Shown here: one piece after another, positions 19,265 through 29,300 of the stretch
Position numbering within the stretch: the stretch's first letter is position 1
How the letters are laid out: the number at the start of each line of letters is the position of its first letter
Assembly (NCBI GenBank): GCA_029688955.1
Contig: JARUKZ010000004.1
Location: forward strand, 109,818-173,817
Source of the DNA: Chitinispirillales bacterium ANBcel5
GTDB taxonomy: Bacteria; Fibrobacterota; Chitinivibrionia; Chitinivibrionales; Chitinispirillaceae
Length of the DNA: 64,000 nt
Reading direction: 5' to 3'
Notes under the pieces: generated by a model
The model's database searches: none
Seen by the model: only the letters and a program-made list of their open reading frames with translations
What the model was told of the DNA's origin: nothing
Program-made: the position numbers and the translations under genes

Positions 19265-19440
19265 CTTGCCTTGAAACCATTCGCTCTTTGGGGTTTACAT
19301 AAATAATTCAAAGCAACAGTACTTAACTTTGATTATAATAAGAGGTAAAAGTGAAGTCGCTGGCAACCGGTATTGCAGTAAATGTATGGGGATGGGGCGG
19401 GACTCTCTGCTAATCAGTTTCAGGGAACTGTAAATAGTTG

Positions 19441-19473
19441 AAACTGCGAAAGAACTTCGGGTTTTCGCAGTTT
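19441..19473. terminator. Bidirectional terminator between converging genes
   Basis: An 11-bp perfect stem (AAACTGCGAAA and TTTCGCAGTTT) flanks an 11-base loop. T-rich sequence follows in both directions. It lies between the VOC gene and the convergent outer-membrane protein gene. Confidence 0.65.
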
Positions 19474-19493
19474 CTCTCAGGGCTGTAATGTTT

Positions 19494-20066
19494 TTATACT
19501 TTCCATAGTACTCCAAAGGTAAGAGCTCCTCTGTATCTGCCCAGATAGGCATTTTCCACATACACTGCAAAGTTGTCTCTGATAAAGTAGTTTGTTCCCT
19601 GAATCGATGCTATACGGAATCTACTGAGGTTGTACCATCCGGGCTGTATAATATCAAAGCCCAGACCGATACCAAGATAGACATCAAAGTTTTCGAGCCA
19701 CTCAAATGGTTCACTTACATTTTTGAAGCCCAGATGTGTAGTACCAAGGGCTGCCACCGAAACACCTAAGCTGTTTGCACCGTAATCGAGATAGGTGGTA
19801 ACATTACCCCTTCCTGCTACACCAAAGGACAGTGGCACGCTTTCTCCTATTCGGATTTCATTAAAGATAAATTCCATCCCGGGATTAAGCGTAAGACCTA
19901 CCGTTCCCCACCAGGGGCTTATACCGATTGCAGCATTATAGGTGCGGTCTCCTGTTTCAAGGTGTGGATCCCAGTCTTCAAAGGCATTGTCCTGTGATAG
20001 TGCGATTCCAAAAAGGAGGAAAAGTAGTGAGATCACCCTGATCGTTGTTTGCTTTTGTGATTTCAT
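19494..20066 (-). CDS. Small outer-membrane-like protein with signal peptide
   Basis: A 190-residue protein with a classical signal peptide (basic start, hydrophobic VISLLFLLFGIAL, cleavage near Ser25-Gln26). The mature part is rich in Gly and aromatic residues in alternating strands (AAIGISPWWGTVGLTLNPGMEF and GALTFGVLWKV at the end), suggesting an eight-strand-like beta barrel ending in a hydrophobic strand. GGAG precedes the ATG at 20066. No family could be named. It is divergent from the CDF transporter gene. Confidence 0.6.
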   Translation of the reverse strand: MKSQKQTTIRVISLLFLLFGIALSQDNAFEDWDPHLETGDRTYNAAIGISPWWGTVGLTLNPGMEFIFNEIRIGESVPLSFGVAGRGNVTTYLDYGANSLGVSVAALGTTHLGFKNVSEPFEWLENFDVYLGIGLGFDIIQPGWYNLSRFRIASIQGTNYFIRDNFAVYVENAYLGRYRGALTFGVLWKV

Positions 20067-20256
20067 AACTAAAACTCCGGTTTTAAGTATCTAATTCTTA
20101 CAAACATAGTGAACTTCAAAAACCGTACCTGTTTAGATGTCCACGGCTTACCTGTCTACCTCTTTTTGAAGATGAATCTTACCTTCACAACCCACTTTTG
20201 TATTGCCCCATTCCATAAACTATCTTTAAAAGAGCTTATCAACTGCTCCAGTGCAG

Positions 20257-20341
20257 AAGCGTAATTAATCAGTGGATCAGAACATCCTCGAGGGATGATT
20301 CGGGCCTTCACGGCAGCGGTAGCGACCGCGGGACCACGCTT
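20257..20341 (+). promoter_or_regulatory. Dyad-rich structured leader upstream of CDF gene
   Basis: An outer pairing AAGCGT (20257-20262) with ACGCTT (20336-20341) encloses two hairpins: CATCC/GGATG (20283-20297) and GCGGT/ACCGC (20316-20329). The stretch is GC-richer than its surroundings and lies 60 bases before a cation-efflux gene. CDF genes are known targets of metal-sensing riboswitches (NiCo/czcD), but I could not match a known consensus. Confidence 0.4.
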
Positions 20342-20400
20342 TCATTAATCATGATCGCCGGCTCCTTACAGCCCGATTCAACAGAAAGAGCAGGATCAGT

Positions 20401-21294
20401 ATGAACCCTGAACAACGCGCATTACAAGCCCGACGAATTACCCTCCTTGGTTCTCTTTTTAATCTTTTTCTTGCAGCTCTGAAATTTTTTGCCGGTGTTT
20501 TGGGACAGAGTCAGGCGATGATCGCCGATGCGCTTCATTCCCTTTCAGATCTAATTACCGATATAGTTGTTTTGATTGGGATCAGGCTGGCCAAAAAGCC
20601 AACCGATAAGTGTCATCACTGGGGACACGGGAAATTTGAGACATTAAGCACCGTTATTATCGGAATTGCTTTAGGCTATGCTGCTATAAGCATTGGTATT
20701 TCCGGTACGGGACAGCTTGTTACTGTTATAAGAGAGGGGCAGTTACCTGTTCGGCCCGGCAGAATAGCATTTTTGATAGCAGTAGTGTCCATTGCAGCTA
20801 AAGAAGCACTGTATCACAGTACAGTTGCGGTTGGTAAAAGGATCGGTAGCAGTTCGGTTGTGGCCAACGCGGTGCATCACCGCTCGGATGCCTTTTCCTC
20901 CATCGGTACCGCTCTTGGGGTTGGGGCTGCGTCCTTTTTTGGTAGCTGGTGGACTGTTCTGGATCCTGCAGCAGCAGTTCTGGTAAGTGCCTTTATTTTA
21001 AAAACTGCATTGGGGATTTTAAAAAACAGTATCAGCGAACTGCTTGAAAAATCACTTCCCGAAAGTAATATTCGTGAAATAGAATCTATTGCGTGCAGTG
21101 TTGAAGGTGTAAGTAATCCGCACAATATCCGGGCACGTATGGTAGGCCCTTCACCGGTGATAGAACTTCACATCCGGGTCGCCTCTGATATGGATGTGTA
21201 TCATGCCCATGAGATTTCAAGCGCGCTTGAAGCGCGTTTGCGTGAACGGTTCGGTGAATATACGTTTATAACGGTACACATTGAACCGGATTAG
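20401..21294 (+). CDS. Cation diffusion facilitator (CDF) metal exporter
   Basis: A 297-residue membrane protein with about six hydrophobic helices and a cytoplasmic C-terminal domain. Transport-site motifs are visible: ADALHSLSDLITD near 40-52 (second helix) and HHRSDAFSSIGTALG near 159-173 (fifth helix). The HHWGHGKFETL signature near 77-87 is typical of CDF proteins. It exports divalent metals such as Zn, Fe, Mn, Co or Ni using the proton gradient; specificity cannot be read. The Asp-rich helix V pattern HxxxD suggests zinc or iron. Preceded by a structured leader. Confidence 0.9.
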   Translation: MNPEQRALQARRITLLGSLFNLFLAALKFFAGVLGQSQAMIADALHSLSDLITDIVVLIGIRLAKKPTDKCHHWGHGKFETLSTVIIGIALGYAAISIGISGTGQLVTVIREGQLPVRPGRIAFLIAVVSIAAKEALYHSTVAVGKRIGSSSVVANAVHHRSDAFSSIGTALGVGAASFFGSWWTVLDPAAAVLVSAFILKTALGILKNSISELLEKSLPESNIREIESIACSVEGVSNPHNIRARMVGPSPVIELHIRVASDMDVYHAHEISSALEARLRERFGEYTFITVHIEPD

Positions 21295-21326
21295 TTGATA
21301 GTCCCGCATCTTTTTGCTTAAGGAAT

Positions 21327-21471
21327 GATTTTTATGAGGCTAAAGGCGATGGATTGGGTCACCCCCCCCCCTGGCCTCCGTAGCAGTAGCTACTGCGGAG
21401 GGGAGCCGGGCGTCAATGATGAAAGCGTGTAAAGATCCGTTTGGGGGGACCCTTGGGCTATAATCGCGGGA
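21327..21471 (+). repeat. 104-bp interspersed element, copy 1, with 41-bp palindromic insertion
   Basis: Matches copies at 22186 and 33387, differing from copy 2 at three positions. A 41-bp insertion after GGGTCACCCCC contains a hairpin (21375-21401) with the 14-bp perfect palindrome GCAGTAGCTACTGC at 21383-21396. The element ends in GGCTATAATCGCGGGA. GGGTC...CCCC and GGGG...GACCC inside it can pair. Confidence 0.85.
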
Positions 21472-21574
21472 AGAAAGGGAAACTTGAATTTGGCCTAAAT
21501 CTCTTTCATAGACTCTGAAAGTGCGTTTCCCTTTTCTTTCCCTGTCTCGCTGTAATCACAAGTAAGTAAAAGTA

Positions 21575-22027
21575 TTAATAGCTGTACACACCCCGGTTTA
21601 AACCGTCTCTGATAGCCGATATGATTTTTGAGCTCCTGATAGTGGCTGAGGTATACCCCTGCACTTCTGTGGTAACGATATTTTCCGGTTGATAGAGATC
21701 ACTGAGGTGTTCATCAAGCGGCTTGCCAACAAGGTAGTCAAGGGATTCAAGATACATTGAAACTACTGATCTGTACGGTTCCTGATCTGTTTCGATATGG
21801 TAGTCATCGTCCCGTCTGAGATGCCTGAATTCGGCAGCTGTTACAATCCCATCATTGAGGGTAAACTCTACATTCACCTGAATTACATCCCGGTCGATAA
21901 AAACACCACGGTATATTCCATCCTCGTAATTTGTATCGGTAGTCTCATTTTCACTGCGTGTTTCACATGAGGATAAAACCAAAAGTACACAGCCTAAGAG
22001 AGTTAAAGAACTAAAGTGACGTATCAT
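21575..22027 (-). CDS. FMN-binding-domain lipoprotein
   Basis: About 150 residues from the ATG at 22027, chosen because AGAGGGG precedes it and a lipoprotein signal follows at once (hydrophobic core, lipobox LSSC with Cys21). The mature part resembles the FMN_bind domain seen in RnfG/NosR: YEDGIYRGVF near 35-44, a long beta-strand pair, then GYTSATIRSSKII near 126-138. That last segment is where other members carry the flavin-attachment Thr. The canonical Asp-x-x-Ser/Thr-Gly-Ala-Thr motif is not exact here. It should sit on the periplasmic or outer face. Three more proteins of this type occur in the window. Confidence 0.65.
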   Translation of the reverse strand: MIRHFSSLTLLGCVLLVLSSCETRSENETTDTNYEDGIYRGVFIDRDVIQVNVEFTLNDGIVTAAEFRHLRRDDDYHIETDQEPYRSVVSMYLESLDYLVGKPLDEHLSDLYQPENIVTTEVQGYTSATIRSSKIISAIRDGLNRGVYSY

Positions 22028-22185
22028 TTTTTTCCCCTCTGTTTTTAATGTTTGGTTATAAATTATTGGGAACTGATATAAATATATAATTTTAAACGAA
22101 AGAATCAATCTGTTTAAAGGCAACAACGCTGATAAGTCCCGCACATAGCATATTCGTTGATGCTATCGAGATTTGTGGGAAAAAG

Positions 22186-22289
22186 GATTTTTATGGGGCT
22201 AAAGGCGATAGACTGGGTCACCCCCGGGCGTCAATGATGAAAGCGTGTAAAGATCCGTTTGGGGGGACCCTTGGGCTATAATCGCGGGA
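22186..22289 (+). repeat. 104-bp interspersed element, copy 2
   Basis: Uninterrupted copy; three mismatches to the copy at 33387, same orientation. Together these two flank the giant surface-protein gene as direct repeats. Internal inverted segments GGGTCACCCCC and GGGGGGACCC suggest a bulged hairpin. Confidence 0.85.
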
Positions 22290-22455
22290 ATGGGAAATGG
22301 AATAATATTCCTGCTATATATTTATATCTTTTAGGATCTTCCATAGTATTAACGTACACGAGAAAAAAACGATCGTTTGGTCTTGATCGCCCCTCTTAAG
22401 CGCTGAAAGCGCGCAATTTAATAGCCCGGGGTAAGCCAGTCTTCCGGCGCAGCCC

Positions 22456-22482
22456 GCCTCCTACGCTTTTAGCTACGGAGGC
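22456..22482. repeat. Short GC-rich hairpin related to the 21375 palindrome
   Basis: GCCTCC (22456-22461) and GGAGGC (22477-22482) flank a loop with TACGCTTTTAGCTAC. It shares the CCTCC...TAGCTACxGGAGG layout with the insertion in copy 1. Confidence 0.45.
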
Positions 22483-22499
22483 CAGGCGACAACATAATA

Positions 22500-22572
22500 A
22501 CTAATGACCAAGTACTAATTACAGATTAGGAAACAACAATTTTTCCTTTTTCCTGATCAACGCTCAAAGATC
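22500..22572 (+). repeat. Flanking direct repeat, left copy
   Basis: Starts ACTAATGACCAA and ends TCAACGCTCAAAGATC. A similar segment of about 80 bases lies at 23113-23193. The pair frames the 42-bp array. Confidence 0.6.
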
Positions 22573-22573
22573 C

Positions 22574-22987
22574 CTTAGAAATGAAAATCAGAACCCTTTT
22601 TTTCGTTCCTTAGTCACTTAGAAATGAAAATTACAACTCTTTTTTTGATTTTTACTTCACAATGTTAAGTAAATTGGACTCTGTTTTTGATTGCTAAGTC
22701 ACTTAGAAGTCAAAATTAGAACCCTTTTTTTCATTACTAAGTCGCTTAGGAGCCTCATTAGAACCCTTTTTTTCATTGCTAAGTCGCTTAGGAGCCTCAT
22801 TAGAACCCTTTTTTTCATTTCTAAGTCACTTAGGAGCCTCATTAGAACCCTTTTTTTCATTTCTAAGTCACTTAGGAGCCTCATTAGAACCCTTTTTTTC
22901 ATTTCTAAGTCACTTAGGAGCCTCATTAGAACCCTTTTTTTCATTCCTAAGTCACTTAGGAGCCAAAAACAGAACCCTTTTTATGAG
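22574..22987 (+). repeat. 42-bp tandem repeat array
   Basis: Units start with CTTAGGAGCCTCATTAGAAC, continue with a T-run and CATTTCTAAGTCA. Unit starts lie at 22702, 22745, 22787, 22829, 22871, 22913 and 22955; more degenerate units start at 22574 and 22617. The last six are spaced exactly 42 bases. The junction CTAAGTCACTTAG is a perfect 13-base palindrome. Because 42 is a multiple of 3, frames stay open on both strands (14-residue repeats), but neither has a credible start, so I do not call a gene. Confidence 0.9.
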
Positions 22988-23112
22988 TACTTATTCGCTT
23001 TTAAGGCCAACTGAACAGTCTTTTGACCAAAAACGCCACAAATTCGGGTAGTTTATAGTTACCGGGGATAGACTTGGAAAAAAGAGGAGAGCATGATTAG
23101 TAGTTACTAATT

Positions 23113-23193
23113 ACCAATGACCAATTACTAATCAAAGGAAATAGGAAACAATCATCTTTCCCATTTCCTTTTCCTGCTCAACGCTCAAAGATC
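23113..23193 (+). repeat. Flanking direct repeat, right copy
   Basis: Starts ACCAATGACCAATTACTAAT and ends TCAACGCTCAAAGATC. Partner of 22500-22572, same orientation. The rest of 22988-23319 shows no gene. Confidence 0.6.
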
Positions 23194-23319
23194 TCCCCAG
23201 GTAGAAAAACCATGGGGCTAAAATAGAAAACCCCTTTGGGGTAGTATATCGACGTTTCCCGGCATTGGTACAGGCAGGTATCCAAGAGTATAAAACCAGC
23301 TTTTTTAACGCACTTAGAC

Positions 23320-26300
23320 CTAAAATCGAATCATCTTTCTGGTCTTAACGTAGCCATCAGTTACGAACCTGTATAGATATTGTCCGGGAGCAACGGGTCT
23401 GCCCCTGTTATCTCTTCCGTTCCATTGAACTCTGTGCACACCAGGTTTGTACACTTTTTGTGCATTGAGAATTGATGCTACCCTGCGGCCCCGCAGATCA
23501 AATATATCCAGTGTAACCCTCGATTCTACCGGAAGCGCAAATACAATATTGGTTATGTGTCTAAATGGATTGGGAAAATTATTTCCAAGGTGAAAGTTTA
23601 CAGGAATTACTGCTCTCGGCATCGCTTGTGCATACCCTACGGTGTCCCTAATACTTCTGAAATCAACTGCAACCAGCTTATACTCATAAAGCACATTATT
23701 AACTAATCCTGTATCAATATAGCTATACTCCCGTGTTCCATGAGATACCCCCGATTCGGCACCCGGAATGAGTGAATCGTTTATCTGCAGCCATAATGAA
23801 TCAGTATAAGTAATTTGGTTCTTTTTGGATAGAATTTTGACGCTGTCAGCCTCGTTTTGAGCTTCAGTTGTCAGGCTATCAATAAATTCCGGGCATATTC
23901 TTCTGTATATATGAAATCCCAGGTTTTCAAACTCACTTTCTGTTTTCCACAGCAGAGTATCACTTGCATCTCCCGGAACAGCGGTAAATTCTGATAGCGT
24001 GACTGCAAGTGTTATATCAGAGGATAGGTAAATACCTACTGTATCACAAAAAACCGTGTCAATCTGTATTACCAGCTCATTTTCCTGTTTGTTGTGGAAC
24101 AAATTATAATGATAACCTTCAATCAGAGTCAGGGTGTCTCCGGGATTTGCTCCCTGGTAAATCATAAGGTACTGAGGTTTATGAGATGCATAATACTCTG
24201 TTATTCTAAATGCAGGGTAAAAACGACAGGTATCCCCCCTTGCGGGAAGATAGAAATGTACAGTGTTGTTTGAGGCTTTCAAAATGTAGGCGCCTTCCCG
24301 CTCATTGAAACCGTTTTGGTTAAGATCTCCTGAAGAAGCGGTGACAAGTGAACCGTCGTACATCAAAAGGGGGGCGCCACCTGTTCCTATATGTTGCACA
24401 GCGTTTGAAACGGAATCGATGTAAGCCTGATCCATTCCCTTTTTGCTGAAATCAACATAAAAGGACAGTTGCAGCGGAGCATTATCCAATGCGAACGCAC
24501 TATTGCTGGTTTCCCACTCAACGTATTCTATAATGGTGCCGTCATCAGTATTTATCTTGGGACAGGTTGTTTGCAGCCATGGATTTTCATCATACCCATG
24601 ACTATTCGAAAAGCCAAGAAAGGCCAGAGCCTGATCATGTATGGAGCTTCCTCCAAACCACCCACCGCGCATTTTATCCGGATCTGCAAAAAGCGTTACC
24701 ACCGAATCGGACTTTGTTCCAAACTGGTGCAGCATAGAGAGCGGATCGTTTGACATCATCGATATACTGTCAGTTCTGAAAACCTGGCCTTTGGGATACA
24801 CGGTAAAGTAGGTGGTCAGGTCAAGGAATGCAGAGTACTGGAGGCGTCGTGGACCTACTTTCAAAATGACCCGTACAGCGCTGCTTTCTACCACTGCAAA
24901 GGCCGGTTCCTCCTGGACTGCTACCATGCTGTTAAGCCACTGTCTGCGAATATAGTATTGAATATTTCCCAATGGTGTGTAAACGTCAGTAAGATTATTA
25001 GTGCCGGAGGTATCCGGTGAACTCCCTGTAACATTTGATGACTTGAAACGCCAGAGCTCTCCGTTATGATCATAAGGAGCATTCTGATAGTCCATTTTCC
25101 AATTTAAATAGAATTGATTGGGCTCGGTATCAGAAAAGATGGCGGATTCAGAATTTCTCATCCACACATGATATATGCCTTCGGCTGAATATACACCCCA
25201 ATTCATCTTTCTGGTTTCTTTTACTGCTACGGAACCTGAACCATCAGTGCTGTGAATGAACAATCTATTTTTATCACGTGACAGTATTCTGTTTAGTCCT
25301 ACAAAGAGTGTATTATTGTTCAGGTAAGCATAATAGTCATCTCCCTCCACAAGTGCTTCACCATCAAGCACCACTGCTCCTGGCAGTGGAAGATCTTCTG
25401 CCCAGTAGTTACCAATCTTTAAAACAGGAAATCTTCTACTAAGCGTACTACCATCAAACACTACATGAACAGTATTATTGTCGTCAGCTCTGAGCTGATA
25501 AACCCCTTCTGCTGATCTGTATCCCCGCTGATAGATGGCTTTAACCGAACTTCCTGATACTCCCTCGTTATAAAAACGGACATCATCTATATCACCCGAA
25601 AAGCCATCACCAATAAGCACGTTGGATGAGTTGACACTTACTGTATAGTTTTCTCCTGAGAAGATTCGGTCTTTTCTGCCATCCACAAACATTGTTACCG
25701 TTTCTCTTCCACGATCAACAGCGATTGCAACATGATGCCATTTCCCGGTACCAAGATCGCGTGTGCCCGTAAGAAATGTAGAATTTAGTTTTATTGCAAG
25801 CCGTCCATTGTCACCAGAGACTCGGTAACCGGTATCTTCAGTGTATTTACTGAAAATGGCAGTAGTGGGGGAGAGCTGCGCCGATGGTCTGATCCAGGCC
25901 ATCACGGTAAAACTTCCTGTGCCACTCATTTTTGAAATGTTACCCGTGTTCACATTATCTGATAAGGAAAAATTCAATCCTCCATCCCATTTTCCATCAA
26001 CCCAAGTGGCTCCGGATATAGTACCTGTGCGATTATTACCAGAGTAATCATAAGTCTGATTCCCACTACCCTCATCAAATGTCCAGTGCCCCTCGATATG
26101 ATTCTCCCACGCCTTTTCCATAGCACGGTTGCCTGCAAGAAAACTTAAAGTATCATGATTTCTATAATCAGATACATAGGGAGTAACATCATCTCCACTG
26201 GTCCAATCCTTTTTGGAAAAAAAGATCATTTTTTCCCAAACTTGTTTCTGCCCTGCTTCCAATACCGGATTGGCTAATTCATATCCTGCGCTCACATTTC

Positions 26301-29300
26301 CCGATGAAAAGTGAGAAGTGGCGCTGTTTGCCGCACCGGAATCAGCATTCCACAAATCCTTAGTACTCATCAGGAGATTAAATTGATTCTCTTCGGTAGT
26401 AGTTATCAAAACAAAAGGGGAAAGGGATGGGTCAGGGTTACCGAAGTGTATCGTATTTCCCGAAGCTTTTCGTGCGATACCATGCCTGTACACAGAAGAG
26501 CTTACAGGTGAACTGGTGTTATTGTGCAATGTTGTTTTGATGTAAATGGTTCCGGAACCATAGACTGTATAATCGATTGTGTAGTTAAGGTCATTTATTG
26601 TACCATATTGGCGCACACGTGCAAAAAACGGTGTTGTTTGAAGCAGCTCCCATTCTCCTGAAGATCCCGACTCCGTTCCGTTGATATCTACAAAGTATAA
26701 GGGCGAACCATTAAGAGTTTGGTTTTCGGTAGTTCCACTGTATTGTGCCTGGGAGCTGTCTGTAAGTAGAGATATACCACCGCCCAGAGTATTATCAAAT
26801 ATAAGTGTCCAGTTGTCGGTGTATACAGTACATTGCTGGGTATTTGTATTAACGGTTATCGGAAGTAGCCATTCATCACTTTGAACCGTGATTGTAACTG
26901 TACCGCCTGAAGCATTGATTGAGTAACGGTAACCAGATGGTGCATCTCCAATGTTTATCTCATGATCAGTGAGAGAACCGCTATAAGTTAATATCGTATA
27001 CACTCCTGCTCTGAAACCGGATGATTCTGAGATATGTAACACCCCATTCAATGTAAGATCCCCGGAAACAGCAACGGTGTCTGAATTGGTTCCAAGTTTT
27101 ATATCGAGAATAGAATTTTGAGAAAGGGATAAGTTACCGGTTGAAAGTTTACCTGCTCCTCCATACCCCGGCTTGATGCTACCCCCATCATCAACTGTTA
27201 CACTTCCTCCCAGGGTACCATTACCCGAGAGCTGTGCCCCGGATTCAACGGTCAGGTTTGAAGAGGAGAGCGAACCATTGACACTGAGTGTACCTGAGGA
27301 AACTGTGGTTAAGCCGGTATGAGTATTATTATCGGTTAAAAACAACGTTCCGTTTCCGGTTTTAAGTATCGAGCCAGTACCAGAGACAACGCTGTTGTAA
27401 ATAAGATCGCTATCTTTTTGAATTATCAGGATACCGGAGTTGAGAATGTCTCCGTATACAGCTCCACCACTTCCGTGATCTCCAATGCGCAAAGTGCTCT
27501 CATTAGCAATGCGGGTACCTCCATTGTGAGTGAGCTCTCCGCTAACAACTACGTCAGCTCCTCCCTGAACAGAAACCATTCCGCTTCCGGACACATGGCC
27601 GTTAAATGTAAATGAATCCGAACGGTTGAAAATAAGTACCGAATTATTCACAACATTTCCAGGCAGGGTACCCGAAGTTGAGCCGTTTCCGATTTGAAGA
27701 AACCCCTGAGATATAGTGGTCCCTCCGCTCCATGTGTTGGTTCCGCTTAAAATCAATGTATCGAGACCAAGCTTATTTAGCCCATTTGATCCCCTGATTT
27801 GCGAGGTGATGTGTGCCTTTGCAGATGTATAGATAGAGGGTTTCATACCGGTCATATTTATAGTCCCGCCATCAAGAGTGTAACCCTGGGCAGAAAAAAT
27901 GATTGTGCTTACACTCTGCTCATCGCTTACACTTACTGTATAAGGTCCCGGGGCACTACCGGAAGAAGCGTCAACCCAGGAAGAGGAATCCCAGGTACAG
28001 TATATATTGTACTGACCACTGTAGAAATACCCCACGTTACCAGACAGGTGAGGGGTGTCGGTATCTGTGTACACTCCGACACTGTCGCCATTAAAGTAAA
28101 AGGTGAATGTGTTACCATTTAGCTTCACCTTTACCGGATAAGTGCTGTTCAAGCCTGTAAAGTCAAGCCCGTCGGCGATGGTAATAAACTCACTGGTCAT
28201 AGTGGTAGAGTTCTTCTTAAACCGTATCGCGTTATTTGCATGATACCCATCCTGAGTTTGGATAAAGAGGTTAAAAGCGTAATAGCTGGTTGCGGTTTCA
28301 TTGCTGCGAAAAATCGCGCCACCATGATGAGAATTGGTGCTGGTAGAAGGGGGATATTTAAACACTACGGTGAATTCTCCATCATCGGCGCAGGGGTAAT
28401 CATTTAATAGAAATCCTGACGCACTCTGATTTCCGGGAGACATAACCCCGCCATTTTCGTTCCAGGTAGTACGTGATCCAACCATTGTCCAGCCATCCAG
28501 CGATCCACTACTATGCCCATCTGAATACCCACCACCTTCTTCGCCGGCAGAGAATAGTGCGGTGTTTCCTGCCCCGGGCCATGGACCGAGATTAGTACCA
28601 TCGCCATCCTCTCTGGCCCAAAACTCATCGATACCCCAGGTTCCATTTCCACTCTGAAAACCTGGATCTGAGCTTACATCCCACACCATATTTCCATACT
28701 CTGAAGTGAATTTCCAGTTGGCTGATGAACTCATGCCTTCAAAATATTCCGATGATAGTGTTTTAAATGCGGTGGAATCTATCTCCACATAATACTCGCC
28801 CCCTGGTTCAAATGGCTGAGAAGGTAAAATGGTGACTGTTTGGGATGCATTTCGCTTTAATGAAATCCGGTCAATATAAAAAATACCTTCGGCCGTAGTC
28901 ATATTCTTAAACCCGTATTCTTTAACATCGCTTTTATCGATATCGGTGTCATTGAGATTTAAAGCAATTCTGGTCCATGTATTTTGAGGCAAGCTGATTA
29001 CCTCAGTTTCAACCCAGATATAGTCACCGGTCATTACGTATAGTACGCCACTCATTTCGGGAGTAGAGGTGTAAACCCAACCTGTGATTGAATCGTAAGG
29101 AGTCCAGGTTACACTTCCTGGTCTTCGCCCTGACCACTCTTCTTGCGGCAGAGTGACTCGTATAGATCCATCATTCTGAAAAGATCGATCAGTATTCCAG
29201 ACCGAAACAACATTCTCTGTAAACCCTTCATTATCTGTTTCAAAATCATGGATAACACTGTCCGCTGCGACACGGGAATCCATAACATCAAATTGTTCAA

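Noticed and set aside
22691..23014. 107-residue frame across the 42-bp array, with a matching open frame on the other strand
   Set aside because: Open only because 42 is a multiple of three; no ribosome binding site and equally open opposite strand.
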